DNA of 64,000 bases from Agapanthus africanus (taxonomy: Eukaryota > Streptophyta > Magnoliopsida > Asparagales > Amaryllidaceae), in NCBI GenBank assembly GCA_030015575.1, contig CM057340.1, positions 751,881,632-751,945,631 of the forward strand, given 5' to 3'. Below are positions 45,326 to 56,038 of the stretch, piece by piece (within the stretch, counting starts at the first letter, position 1; each line of letters begins with the position of its first letter). Under the pieces are notes generated by a model. It did no database searches, had not been told where the DNA came from, and saw only the letters and a list, made by a program, of their open reading frames with translations. A program made the position numbers and the translations under genes.

Positions 45326-48300
45326 TGTAACACCCAAGCCCAATGCTACTAATTTCTGTTACTTTATGAATGGAGTATGACCCTTATTTCATTTATCGTG
45401 CTTGTTTGTTACTCTTCGTATTTTTTACCCCGTCAACTCAATTTTGCATATAACAATTTTTTGGCATCTAAAATAAAATTAAAAATATCCATCTTGGCCT
45501 ACTTGACACCCCTAACCCCGTTGTGGCGTCCGTGCATCGTGTTCTCGTCCCGTTCAGTGAGACGGGCGAGATTGGATGGTTATGTGCGCGTACGTGTGTC
45601 CGTTTTGGGGGTATGCTTTTTAATCATAAGATACTTAATTTTAAAATTTGGATCCCGCTTAAAATCCGACTTTTTCAATTTCAAATTTTTGGACCCGACC
45701 CGGGCGCGATTTGAAAATGTTTTATTTGGCGCCAAAACCCCAAATTTAATATTCGAATATTTCCTTAAACTTATAATATATTACTGTTTCCTACATCTAA
45801 TAAATCTTTTTTTCCTAACTAAACATTTAACCCCAGCCAACCACAACACTCCTTTAATCTCCCGCGGGCCCCACCTCCTCTCTCTCTTTCTCTCTCTCTC
45901 CCCCACTTTCTGCGTATCTCTCTCTCAAATCTCTCTCTCTCCCTCCCTCAAATCTCTCTCTCTCCCCCTCAAATCTCTCTCTCTCCCTTATATTTTTTAA
46001 AATACTTTTTCCCTCCTCCATATTTTTTTTCTCACACGAACCCATCTGAGAACCCCATCGCAGCGCTGCCTTAGCCACCGCCGTCTCCTTCCTCGCCGCC
46101 GCAACCCCACGCCGGCACCACCGTCGCCTGCGCCCTCACCTCCTCACCTCACCAAGCCCTCTTCCTCCTTTCTCCGCGTTCCCAGCCATCTGCTTACCCC
46201 GCCGCGACCACCTGCACCCGTTCCTGTGTCTCGCCGCCGACGATCACCTCGTCGTCGCCTCCGCCATCGTCCTCGTCATTCCCTCACCATCCTCGCCCTC
46301 TCTCTCATCGATTCCCGAGCGCTTGCCCCCCCACCAGCACCACAGCCGCCTGCACATCCCCTGCACACCGTCGGACTGCCGTCTGTCGCCGCCGGCGACC
46401 CTGTTCCCATGTCCTCGGCCTCGCAGGCACACCCCTCGGTGAGATAACTTCCCTCCTCTCTTCCCTTCCTTTTCCATTCTCAGCTAATGCATTCTTGAAT
46501 CTACAGACCTTTTATCGCGGTTACTGTCGGCTGGCCGCCGGAGCTCCGTTGACGTCGTCAACCTTCCCAACCTCTCTGCTGATCATTGTAAGCACCCTGC
46601 TCAGATCCTCTTTCCCTCTTTCTTTAGATTTCCTTGTGGTTCTTTTCTCCCGTGTTTCATACCATGATGTTTCATTCACTGTTCACCTTTTCGCCGGAAT
46701 CCGACGATGCCGACGACGTGATCCGACGTTCCAGCGAGGTACCTCGACCCGCGTGTTTCCATTGTTCGTTGTTTGGGTTCAATCCGTGAACCGTGCGCCC
46801 GTCGCGAGTTTCCCGCCGACGTTTACATTCCGTTTTTTTCGGTTCGCGACCCGTCGAGGCAAGTACCCCTTGCTACATGCTATACAATATTTACATATAT
46901 ATTATGACACCCTAAACCTGTAAATTTAACTTGGTACGATCCTTTCTCATTTTTCGGTACAATAGTGCATTATATCATTTTACCGTTAAACTTGGAATCT
47001 ACAGTTGCAAATTGAACCTAATAACCATATTTACCTATTTAATTACATTTTTAATGTTAACATAGCTTATGGCATTTATCCCTGTAGTTCTGTTCCATTC
47101 GGACACTCGTATGCTTTTAACCTGAAATAGCTGTACTGAACCGTTACATAAATCATTGCACCTCTAAGGGTTCTTAAACTTGTTAACATGACTAAACGGC
47201 TATACTTGTCTTACTGCACTCTTGTAATCATCTCTGTGACAATTTGATAACTGTATTGCAAATTGAATGAAACTGCTTATTACTTAGTTCATTGCTCATC
47301 TCATGTTGTTAATACCCATGCTTGATTATATATCTGACTGTGAGCACACCCACGATATTGTTTGCATCTTGACCTGACTTGCTACACGTATATATATTGA
47401 CATACCTGACATGGTATCGTACACTGTTGACTTGACCTGATGTACCATGACCTGACCCGTTACCTGATCTTGTGTCTAAGGCCAACAAACCTGACATGTA
47501 GTCCTCGTGGACCGTTCCTGTTGTCTATCCAGACAAACCTGCTTTTACCTGATCCTGTGTTGGCATTAGTTCTTGATTACTGAATACCTAACTCGACATA
47601 CATAACTTGGGGGTATGGGGAAATCAAAGGTGAAACCTGACTTGTAACTCAACAGTTCGATACCTGTTCTGATCAGTCTTACGGGCTAGGCCAGCCCCTG
47701 AGTGATGATGCTGACATCACTCGCCCATCCTGCTACCTATTACTGCCCAGCAGCACGTCTCGGATTCAGTCCCGAGGGTCTTGACCGTGGTCCCGGGCAT
47801 GCACGGGATACTATTGAGTTACATCGATGATTCATCAATTGATTTCAAAGACTCTAGAATAGAAAACCTGATAGAACAGTTTAGTTTACTCACTGCACAC
47901 TACCCTGCACTGCTTGATTCATATTATTGTTACTCTCGTTTTATTCATGATTATTTTGCATTGCCTATTACACTGTTCATATTATATTACTTGATGACAT
48001 GACGCGCTGACGTCAGGGTTTTGCATGGCCCAGATTCCGTACCGCTGTTGCAGTCCAAGCAGGAGTACTTCAGCCAGCAGGCTGAGCTGTGAGTTCAGTA
48101 GTAGTTAGTTTTATTTCCTGCATTTATTTCCTGATGTGAGCCCGCATTATGGGACATACATGTCAGTTATTTGTATTGGATCATTTGCTTCCGCATTTAT
48201 TTATTTTTGACTCCTGTTATTCTGGATTATGGACATGTTTTAGATAGTTTTATTTTGTTCTTGATATCTCTACAGCCATAATGTGACTGTGGATGGATGC

Positions 48301-48374
48301 TTCCTACCCACAGGTAGCATGGTTGGCTATGTCACGTGCCCATTTTAGCGTACTCTGGGAAGCGGGGCATGACA
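45326..48374 (+). repeat. 3' LTR of the chromovirus fragment
   Basis: 3049 bp, TGTAACACCC start and GGGGCATGACA end. Homologous to element B LTRs in inverse orientation but with CT-rich (45880-45990) and other segments diverged. In place of the 93-bp duplication it has a different segment at about 47680-47800. Confidence 0.88.
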
Positions 48375-48427
48375 GTTGGGCTTATTGACATCACTTGGTT
48401 GCGACGGACGTTTTGGATACGGCAGAT

Positions 48428-49663
48428 TTATGAGTCGGTTGCGCAACGCCAGCTTGAATAACCTTCTCGTTTTATCTCGGGAAACGAGTAAGGACGTCCC
48501 ATCCTCTCCTCAAGGGCTACGTATGGGCGCATATTATTTTGATGAACGACCGGCTTCGAGTTGTTCGGCTGTTGTTGAGCATTAGCGACAACGATCGCTT
48601 TCCCCTTCCCCTTCTTATTTCGGGAGTCCGGCTTTAGAAGAGGAGGTTTATGGCCCATCTGATCCATTTGCGCCAGCTTGTCGATTAGTTCCTGAAAGGT
48701 GGTCGGCTTGAAGAACATCATAAATTGCGAGATGGTTGCTTACGGGTCGAGGGTTCCCACAAACATACCCACCGCAGGAGCTTCTTCAATGCGTTGCTCG
48801 CATTTTGACCATAAGTTCTGCCACCTTATAGCGTTTTGGACCCACGTCTCGCCCGGTTTTACCCTGGTATTGATCAATGCCGTTATCGGGGTACGCTCGC
48901 TGGCGCTCGCGAAACGCTGGGTAAACAGCAGTTCCATCTCAGCAAAGGTCTTGATAGAGTCGTTCGGGAGCTCGGAATACCACTCGAACGCTGTATCCGA
49001 TAAGCTACCAACGAACTGGCGGAGCAACAATTTATCATCATCGCCAGTGTTGCCGCAAAGCGCCCTGAACTAGGCAACATGCTGGTGGGGATTGCCAGTC
49101 CCCTTATAGACATGGAACTTGGGAATTGTGTAGCTCGGTGGGTACTTGATCTGGTCGTACCAGCTCGGATATCGTCGTCCTGTTTTTACGACCTGACCGG
49201 CTGCTTCGGTCGCATGATGAACCCGTATTTGTTGGGCTATATACTCGTCCAAGTCAGCTTTAGAGATTGTCTCCTCCTTGGCTGTTGACAGTGCCGGTGG
49301 AGGATTTGACGTTTCTCCCCTATCGTCTTCAAGGACGATCGGGGGATCTTCGGCCGGAGGATCCTGCTGGATCATCATCCCTACCATGTCTTGGAACAGG
49401 AGGCCCATACGCTTTATGTTGGCTGCTTGTTCAGCAGCCTCTTTGTCCTTCTTCTCCAATATTCGTCGAAGGAATTCGGCGTCGGTCTCTTTCTCTTGGC
49501 GTTCATCTGAAGACGTTTCAGGGCTTTCTTTTGGCCCAGTAAGTGCGGCCATCGCGTTCATCATCTCTTGGAGCTTTTGCTGTTGCTCCTGAGCTTTGGT
49601 CACCGACCGCGTAAGCGGTCTATGACCCGTCGAAGCGCGGCTATCCTCCTTTCCGGAAGCCAT
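48428..49663 (-). pseudogene. gag capsid region of element C
   Basis: Minus strand shows RQFVGSLSDTAFEWYSELPNDSIKTFAEMELLFTQRF and TWVQNAIRWQNLWSKCEQ, the Retrotrans_gag core. Before it lie RPLTRSVTKAQEQQQKLQEM and an acidic helix (DAEFLRRILEKKDKEAAEQA). Element D has the same parts at 55500-60216. Several breaks. Confidence 0.82.
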
Positions 49664-49756
49664 ATAAACTGTATGAACTATTATGCCCCCGAACTTAGGG
49701 CGTTTAGGTTCACCACCTTTGGCATTTGCCGTGGGCGCGGGGGTTTTCTCTGGCCT

Positions 49757-50766
49757 TCATCTTTTGTGGGCCGTTGAAGTGGAGGGGGCCGTTGCAGTGG
49801 GCACCCTGGTGATTGTCGTCCTTTGCTGTTTAAGAGGACGATCCTTTTCTTCTTGCACTTTCGCCTTTTTCTGTTGACGAGAGTGACCTGGGTCAATCAC
49901 AGAGTCTTGAACCCTCCGCCAAACCTTGTATATTTTTGAGGACAGCCGTTGAGGGGGCTGTTCTTGCTTCGTTTTCGGAACTCTCTTCGCGGGCGAAGGA
50001 GATCTTTTCAATGTAGCGGTTGGAGAGTTCTTACGTACCCTCCTCAACAGTTCAAAGCTGTTCCCAGTTGGAACAGCAGCGTTGACCTCCACCACTGGAG
50101 CAGGTGGAGTTAGCCCTGAGGGGGAGTTGCCCCCTGCCTTCCTTACTCGTCGCCAATGGCGACGTCAAGCATGACGAGCCGTTGGGACTGGCTCGGAGAT
50201 AGAGACAGCTTCTTTTTGCCCCATGTCTGAATGAGGCACCGCTGGTGTTAACCTCTTAAAGACTAAGGTTGTCCTTTAAGGGGTGATGTTTAATCTATCG
50301 AAGACAGATCCTCAAGCAGGGGCAGGAGCAGAAATAGTCAGTCTTGAAAAGACTGACTCTTTGACAGGGGAAGCCGCCTTGACGACTTCTGGAGCAGCGG
50401 TTATTGCCTTCCTCGGGACAGCCACCTTAGAGTTCACAGGCTTCTTGACGGGCCCTTCAAAGTTCTGATCCAGCCTGGCGAAGACGGAGGCTGTTGGTTT
50501 GGTAGTGGATGGCCCGTTGACAGGGATCGTCGTAGCAGTGAGCCAGTCGAAGACCGACTTCTTGTTCGCTTCTGGTGCAGGTATTGGCATAGAGAAGCTT
50601 GCAGGTGGGATCATGGTCACGAAAAACAGGCCGGTGGTGGCCTGGGTCACCTGTTCTACCGGCAGAGCGAGGAAGGAGGCCGCTTGGGGCCCATATGCTA
50701 CACCTCCAGGTGAGGTGGAGCGTCCGTTGCAGTGGCACTTCGAGCAGTTGGTGCGGTAAGAGGCCA
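49757..50766 (-). pseudogene. N-terminal leader protein region of element C gag
   Basis: Begins MASYRTNCSKCHC at about 50766, close after the primer site. It contains repeated SVFxxL words (KSVFDWLT, ASVFARLDQ, ESVFSRLTI) and then GNSFELLRRVRKNSPTAT and KIYKVWRRVQ. Element D has the matching order at 54703-55569. A gag N-terminal extension of this kind is seen in Tat-lineage elements; its role is unknown to me. Confidence 0.65.
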
Positions 50767-50894
50767 TTGATGCTTGAGTTCTGCGCCAGGCAAAAGACCA
50801 AATCTTAGTAACTTGAAATCCAAAGGCAACCGTTAACAAACCGCGATTGGTTCGCGAAGACGACACACGAAGTGTGGAGTGGAAAGAGGAAAAA

Positions 50895-50913
50895 GGTCCC
50901 ACCGGGCGTGCCA
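50895..50913 (-). other. primer binding site of element C
   Basis: Minus strand reads TGGCACGCCCGGTGGGACC, five bases inside the LTR. Element D has nearly the same sequence at 54565-54583 in the same place on the other strand, which confirms both sites. The donor tRNA was not identified by eye. Confidence 0.75.
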
Positions 50914-50918
50914 GAATT

Positions 50919-53464
50919 TGTTCCCCTCCGAAAGACGGCAACGAGACGATGTGAGGATGTCTTGCCTGAGATTCGGGGCAGATGCTATATGGTTTTATCC
51001 GTCCACCTCTCCGAAGATGCCAAGTTGATTTATGGCACCGTGTATCGCAGGTTTAGACGGATGCGACCGTTGTAGCAGACTTCGTCAGATTCCCCCTCGC
51101 TTGAGGGTTTTTTGATTGTGGGGACGCTCTTCCCTGCAGGCGCAAGCCCCTGCAGTTAATTATGCTACCGCATCGCGGTAACAACTTTCTCCTTCTCCAG
51201 AATTTCACTTCGTGTCGTGGGTGTTTGTTTTGTTTGTGGTTGCCCATGGATTGTATACGGAGACTGAGTAATGCCGTCGCCCGTAGGATGTGGATTAATC
51301 CAAATCCGTATTTACTTAGATTTGGGTTTGGTGTTTTTAGTTTAAGGATACGTTAGCCCTGTTGAGGCTAAGATCAACTTAAACGTTCATTAAGGATACG
51401 TTAGTCCTGTTTGAGACTAAGATCAACTTAACATGGTGATCCATTTAATATATGGCCGTCGGGACTCATCACCTCTCTGACGTCGTTGAAGGATTACAAC
51501 GATAGGTGTCAGAGGAGTTCAGAGATGTACCCTTGAACCAAAGTTGATTTGGAGTTTTATAGTCCATTTGAATGTTTAAGGATACGTTAGCCGTGTTTGG
51601 GGCTAAGATCAACTTAAACGGGATCATTTAGATCCGGCAAAAGAGCATTTGGAGGCTCTATTGTTCCAGTTTAGGGACGTGGTGGTCCATGTTCCAGTTT
51701 AGGGACATGGGGGTCCATTGCCAGTTTAGGGACGTGGTGGTCCGTCATTAGTTTAAGGACGTTTCGGTCCATCATTAGTTTAGGAACGTTTCGGTCCAAT
51801 ATTAGTTTAAGGACGTTTCGGTCCACCATTAGTTTAAGGACGTTTCGGTCCACGAGTTTAAGGACCCCGCAGTCCGTATTAATGTGTGGTCGTCGGGACC
51901 CGTCACCTCTCTGACGTCGTTGAAGGATTACAACGATAGGTGTCAGAGGAGTTCGGAGATGTACCCTCGAACCGAAAGTAAATTGATTTAGGAGAGCAAT
52001 CTTGCTCAGTCCATTTAATTTGAGGACTTACGGCCATGATTGGGGTAAGTCCAATTGAAAAATGTTCGATACTTTTATTTGTCTTTGTCCTGTACTAGGG
52101 CTTGGCCCATTTTTAAATAATGCATTGCATTATTTTCTATTTTTGGTTGGGCTCTGCCCATAAAAGATGCAGAGCATCAATTTATTTTGGGCTCTGCTCA
52201 TTTATGAATGATGCAGAGCATCAATTTTACTTGGGCTCTGCCCTTTTATAAAAGATGCAGAGCATCAATTTTACCTGGGCTCTGCCCATTTATTGCTTTG
52301 CAATTTAATTAGGCCTACTAGGTCTTTTTGATTTGGGCCTGGCCCTTTAGGAAATGCATTGCATTTGTCAGGCGCTTTGCGCCAATCAGAGAGCGCAAGC
52401 GCTTGTGGTGTTGACACGTGTCACGCAAGCGCAGTGCGCTGCGCTTGCGCTGCTGACATGTGGCGCGCTCTGGTGAGTTGCGCCAATTCCAGAGAGCAAA
52501 GCTCTATTTCAAAAGCGCATAGCGTAGATGGTTCAGATGTTGACACGTGGCGCTCTCTGGTGGCTTGCGCCAATCCAAGAGCGCAACAGCGCAGTGTGCA
52601 AATGCAAGGCACTATAATTTGAGAATCTTTTAGAAGCAATGGTTCATGAAAAAGTGCAAAGCACTGTTTGTTTTCTTTGATTTAATTAGAATCAAAGAAA
52701 ACAAGTATTTCTTGTTTTTCTTTTTTTAAAGAACCAGTGGTTCATAAAAAGTGCAAAGCACTGTTTATTATGTGAAGATCATTGATCTTATTCTTAGATC
52801 AATGATCTATTAGAAGAAATTTCTTCTATTTTATGAAGGTTTTTACCTTTTTCTTGAAATTTCTTCAGAGTTTTCTCTGTTTGAAGTTCTTGATTTCTCA
52901 CAAATGTTGATACTTTTGAATTGAGGTCTAGGGTCCTTTTTATAGTGCCAATAAATTAGTTAAATTTGTTAAACAGATATTTCTCTGAGTGATTTGGGGA
53001 ATTTTCCCCACCGTTGGATCTTTGATCCAAGAGCTCCTGTTTTACAGAAGAAAATCTTCTTGTTTTAATAAGAACAGAAAGATTTCTTTAAAATTTTAAT
53101 TCTGTTTGGCGCAAATGCCCCAGCGCGTGACACGTGTCACGCAGCGCACGGTGCAACGCAACTGCTCTGACACGTGTCGCGCAGCGCACGGCGCAGCGCA
53201 ACTGCGCTGACACGTGTCGCGCAGCGCACGGCGCAGCGCATCTGCGCTGACACGTGTCGCGCAGCGCAGCGCTTGCACAAACTGAGCGTTGCTTCCTTTA
53301 ATTTTGTTTTAAATAGAGTTTTGCTCTGATTGGGCGCGCTGCCTTGGGCGCTGAGCTGACGTTTCAGCGCCTGACGCGTGGCGCGTTGCGCCTTGGATTT
53401 GAAGCGTTGCTTCAAAATTTGAATTTTAAATTTCAACAGAGCTTTGCTCTGATTAGGGGAAACA
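50919..53464 (-). repeat. 5' LTR of element C
   Basis: 2546 bp, matching 31030-33618 with a few percent difference and one fewer 27-bp unit. GACACGTGTC boxes are at 53129, 53169, 53209 and 53249, exactly 40 bases apart, and the TATA box at 52937-52944 lies 185 bases downstream of the nearest on the minus strand. This is the promoter copy that would drive element C. Confidence 0.9.
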
Positions 53465-53775
53465 CCCCTTAAGAAGTGCTCAGCACTTATAAAAGAGAAA
53501 AGTGAATAAACCCTATTTTTGGAGCACCTCACGTGACCCCACGTGACACTTGAGAAGTGCTCAGCATTTATAAAAGAGAACCCTATTTTTGGAGCACCTC
53601 ACGTGACCCCACGTGACCTTGAGAAATGCTCCGCACTTATAAAAGAGAAAAGGGAATAAACCTTATTTTTGGAACGCCTCACGTGACCCTACATGACCCT
53701 TGAGAAGTGCTCAGCACTTATAAAAGAGAAAATGGAATAAACCCTATTTTTGGAGCGCCTCACGTGACTCCAAAC
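53465..53775 (+). repeat. tandem 80-bp units with CACGTG pairs, interrupted by element C
   Basis: Four units starting near 53473, 53553, 53623 and 53703. Each carries gtgctcagcac-type inverted repeat, ttataaaagag, and 'cctcacgtgaccccacgtgac'. The left neighbour of element C (about 31007-31024) carries the last part of one more unit. Confidence 0.8.
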
Positions 53776-53795
53776 GGTTGAACCAAAACCACACA

Positions 53796-54010
53796 GACTC
53801 TGACGTCTTTAAACTGGACTATGATGTCCTTAAACTTTACGGACTATGGGGTCCTTAAACTCATGGACTATGATGTCCTTAAACTTTATGGACTATGAGG
53901 TCCTTAAACTCATAGACTATGATGTCTTTAAAGTTTACAGACTATGACGTTTTTAAACTGTCACGGACTATGATGTCCTTAAACCCAATGGACCACAATG
54001 TCTCTAAACT
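53796..54010 (+). repeat. 26-28-bp tandem array in element D LTR
   Basis: About eight units on 'ggactatgatgtccttaaactt'. This is the inverted, diverged counterpart of the element C LTR array. Confidence 0.8.
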
Positions 54011-54564
54011 AAAACAATAGAGCCCAAATACTCTTTTGTTGGATCTAAATGATCCTGTTAAGTAGATCTTAGTCTAAAATTAGACTAACGTATACTTAAC
54101 AAACGTTTAAGTTGATCTTAGTTTCAAATAAGATTAACGATCCTTAAACCCAACCCAAACCCAAATCTAAGAAAATACGGATTTGGACTAATCCACGCCC
54201 TATGGGCGACAACATAAATTAGTCTCCGTATACAATCCACTAGTAACAAAAAATAAAACAAATATACACGACACGAAATGACCATATGGAGAAGGAGAAA
54301 GTGGTTACCGCGATGCAGTAGCGTAATTAACTGCAGAGGCTTACGCCTGCAGGGAAGAGCATCCCCATAATCAAAAACCCCCTCAAACGAGGGGGAATCT
54401 GACGAAATCTGCTACAACGGCCGCATCTGTCTAAACCTTCGATGCACGGTGTCATAAATCAACTTGGCATCTTTGGAGAGGTGGACGGATAAAACCCAAA
54501 TAGCATCTGCCCCCAGATTCAGGTAAGACGTTTGTCTTCCCGGTTTCCGGCGGTAAACAGATTC

Positions 54565-54583
54565 CGGCACGCCCGGTGGGACC
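54565..54583 (+). other. primer binding site of element D
   Basis: Reads cggcacgcccggtgggacc six bases after the LTR end, matching the element C site except at its first base. Confidence 0.7.
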
Positions 54584-54702
54584 TTTTCCTCTTTCCACTC
54601 CACACTTCGTGTGTCGTGTTTTTCCCGTGATCAGATAATCGCGGTGTGTATGTTTGTGGTTTCCCTTAGGGGAGGGGATACTGAAGTCGGCGCTTCGTCT
54701 CT

Positions 54703-56033
54703 ATGAAGAATGACGTTTGCTCCCACCTTAGCAACTCAGGCTCTGTCATATCTAGTGGAGTCAAGTACGGGCCACTTGTAGACTCAAATCTCTGCAATCC
54801 GGCTCTTCAAGAAATCAACGGGCTTCTCTTTGGGTCGATACTCCCATCTCCCACCCTCGGTGCCTCAACGCCGATGGAGGAAACCCAGAGGAAATCTGTC
54901 TTCCACAGGCTGGTTCCCCAAGCTGCAACTTTGCCGACAGAATCAGTCCTCCAACAACTGGCACCTGCTAAGGACCAAAGTCGACGCAGGGGGCAGAATA
55001 TTTAGGCTCTCAAAGGGAACAGGGGGCAGGCTCGGCAAAATCCTGGAGCTAATCAAATCCCGGCCGTAAGAAACGGTCAACGTCAATATCGGCATCATAC
55101 AAAATGAGCTGGGGGCAGTTCTCCGCATGGTCCTGTTTCAACCCCAGTGGTGAATGTTGTTGTTCCAACTGGGAACAGTTTCAAACTGTTGCGAAGGGTC
55201 AGGCAAAATTCTCCTACCGCAATATCGAAGAAGTCTCTGCAGCCCGTGGAGATCCCACGAGAGCAGAAACAAGTTCGTTCCCTGAGACAACTTTCCTCAT
55301 CTATATATAAGGTGTGGAAGCAGGTGAGGGGGACTCACCCCAAGAAGGATCCTGATACAGCGGTTCCTCCCAAAACCAAAGCGGCTTTTCACAAAAAAGG
55401 AGGCCCAATAAAGCTCAAGTGCCCGAAGCAAACTCCAAAGGCCAAAAACTCCAAACACCTCAAGCCCGGGGGCATGGTAGTTCATATAGTCTATGTGGTG
55501 AATTCCAAAGACGAAGTTCGAGCTTCTACTAGTCACCGACCTCAAACTCGGTCCTTAACAAAAGTTTAACTGCAACGTGAAAAGCTGCAGGAGATGCTTG
55601 TTCAGGCGGCACCACTCGCTAATCCATCGTCTAGGGCAAATCCCGAAGACGCACCTGGAGAAACAATAGAGAAGGAGTCGGATATTGATTTCCTAAAGCG
55701 TGCTCTGAAAAAGGGAGATGCAGAAGCGGCAGAAATGTCTATTAAAATGAACCAGATGGCCATTCTAATTCAGAATATGGCTAGAATGATGGTTCAATCG
55801 GAACCACTGGCAGATGAACTGCTGGTAGTCGGTCTTAAAGATAAGGATGACATTTCAAATTCTCTGCAAAGCTCATCAATGACTGAGGAGGAAATGATTC
55901 CTACAAGCAAAGCTGAATGAATATATCGCTCAGCAAATCGAAGCTCGCTACGCCAGTGAAGCCGCCAATAGATCAATCAAGATTGGTCGACCGTATCCGA
56001 CATGGCACAATCAAATACAATACCCGCCAGAGC
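54703..56033 (+). pseudogene. gag N-terminal part of element D
   Basis: Parts in order: MKNDVCSHLSNSG start, RKSVFHRLVPQ (SVFxRL word), GNSFKLLRRVRQNSPTA, SIYKVWKQVRG, RPQTRSLTK, and an acidic helix (IDFLKRALKKGDAEAAEMS). The same order occurs in element C on the other strand. It is interrupted by the solo LTR at 56039 and resumes at 59721. Several breaks. Confidence 0.75.
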
Positions 56034-56038
56034 ACACA
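56034..56038 (+). repeat. target site duplication acaca, left copy
   Basis: acaca here and at 59716-59720 flank the solo LTR exactly. Confidence 0.85.

Larger units (their letters stand above)
43050..48374 (+). mobile_element. 5'-truncated Tekay-like chromovirus fragment inside element C
   Basis: Runs from late reverse transcriptase ([19 protein letters not shown]) through RNase H, integrase and chromodomain-type tail to a complete 3' LTR (45326-48374). It closely resembles element B but lies on the opposite strand. Gag, protease, most of RT and the 5' LTR are missing. To its left is integrase of element C and to its right gag of element C. Coding is broken, with several breaks. The left junction, about 43045-43055, is not at an LTR end, so deletion or recombination followed insertion. 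Confidence 0.85.
31030..53464 (-). mobile_element. Ty3/gypsy Tat-lineage element C with antisense cargo gene
   Basis: Two LTRs (2589 and 2546 bp) sharing a few-percent difference enclose, reading the minus strand from the right: primer site, leader/gag (50766 down to about 48430), an inserted chromovirus fragment (48374-43050), the Tat-type integrase end (43058-42555), tandem repeats (42456-39560), an antisense host-like gene (39450-34529) and the 3' LTR. The missing middle of pol coincides with the inserted fragment. The order integrase, variable 3' region, antisense extra ORF, LTR is known for Tat-lineage elements. Broken; inserted in the LTR of D. Confidence 0.85.
53465..54559 (+). repeat. 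5' LTR of element D, second part
   Basis: Continues from 31029 after the element C insertion. Starts with tandem units of about 80 bases (53465-53775) and then a 26-28-base array (53796-54010). Later parts correspond to the element C LTR in reverse (forms of 'aggtggacggataaaaccc.atag'). It ends ggcggtaaaca, followed by the primer site. Confidence 0.75.

Noticed and set aside
46226-46923. plus-strand frames in the chromovirus fragment LTR and minus frames opposite
   Set aside because: GC-rich LTR sequence homologous to noncoding LTR of element B; no conserved reading frame.
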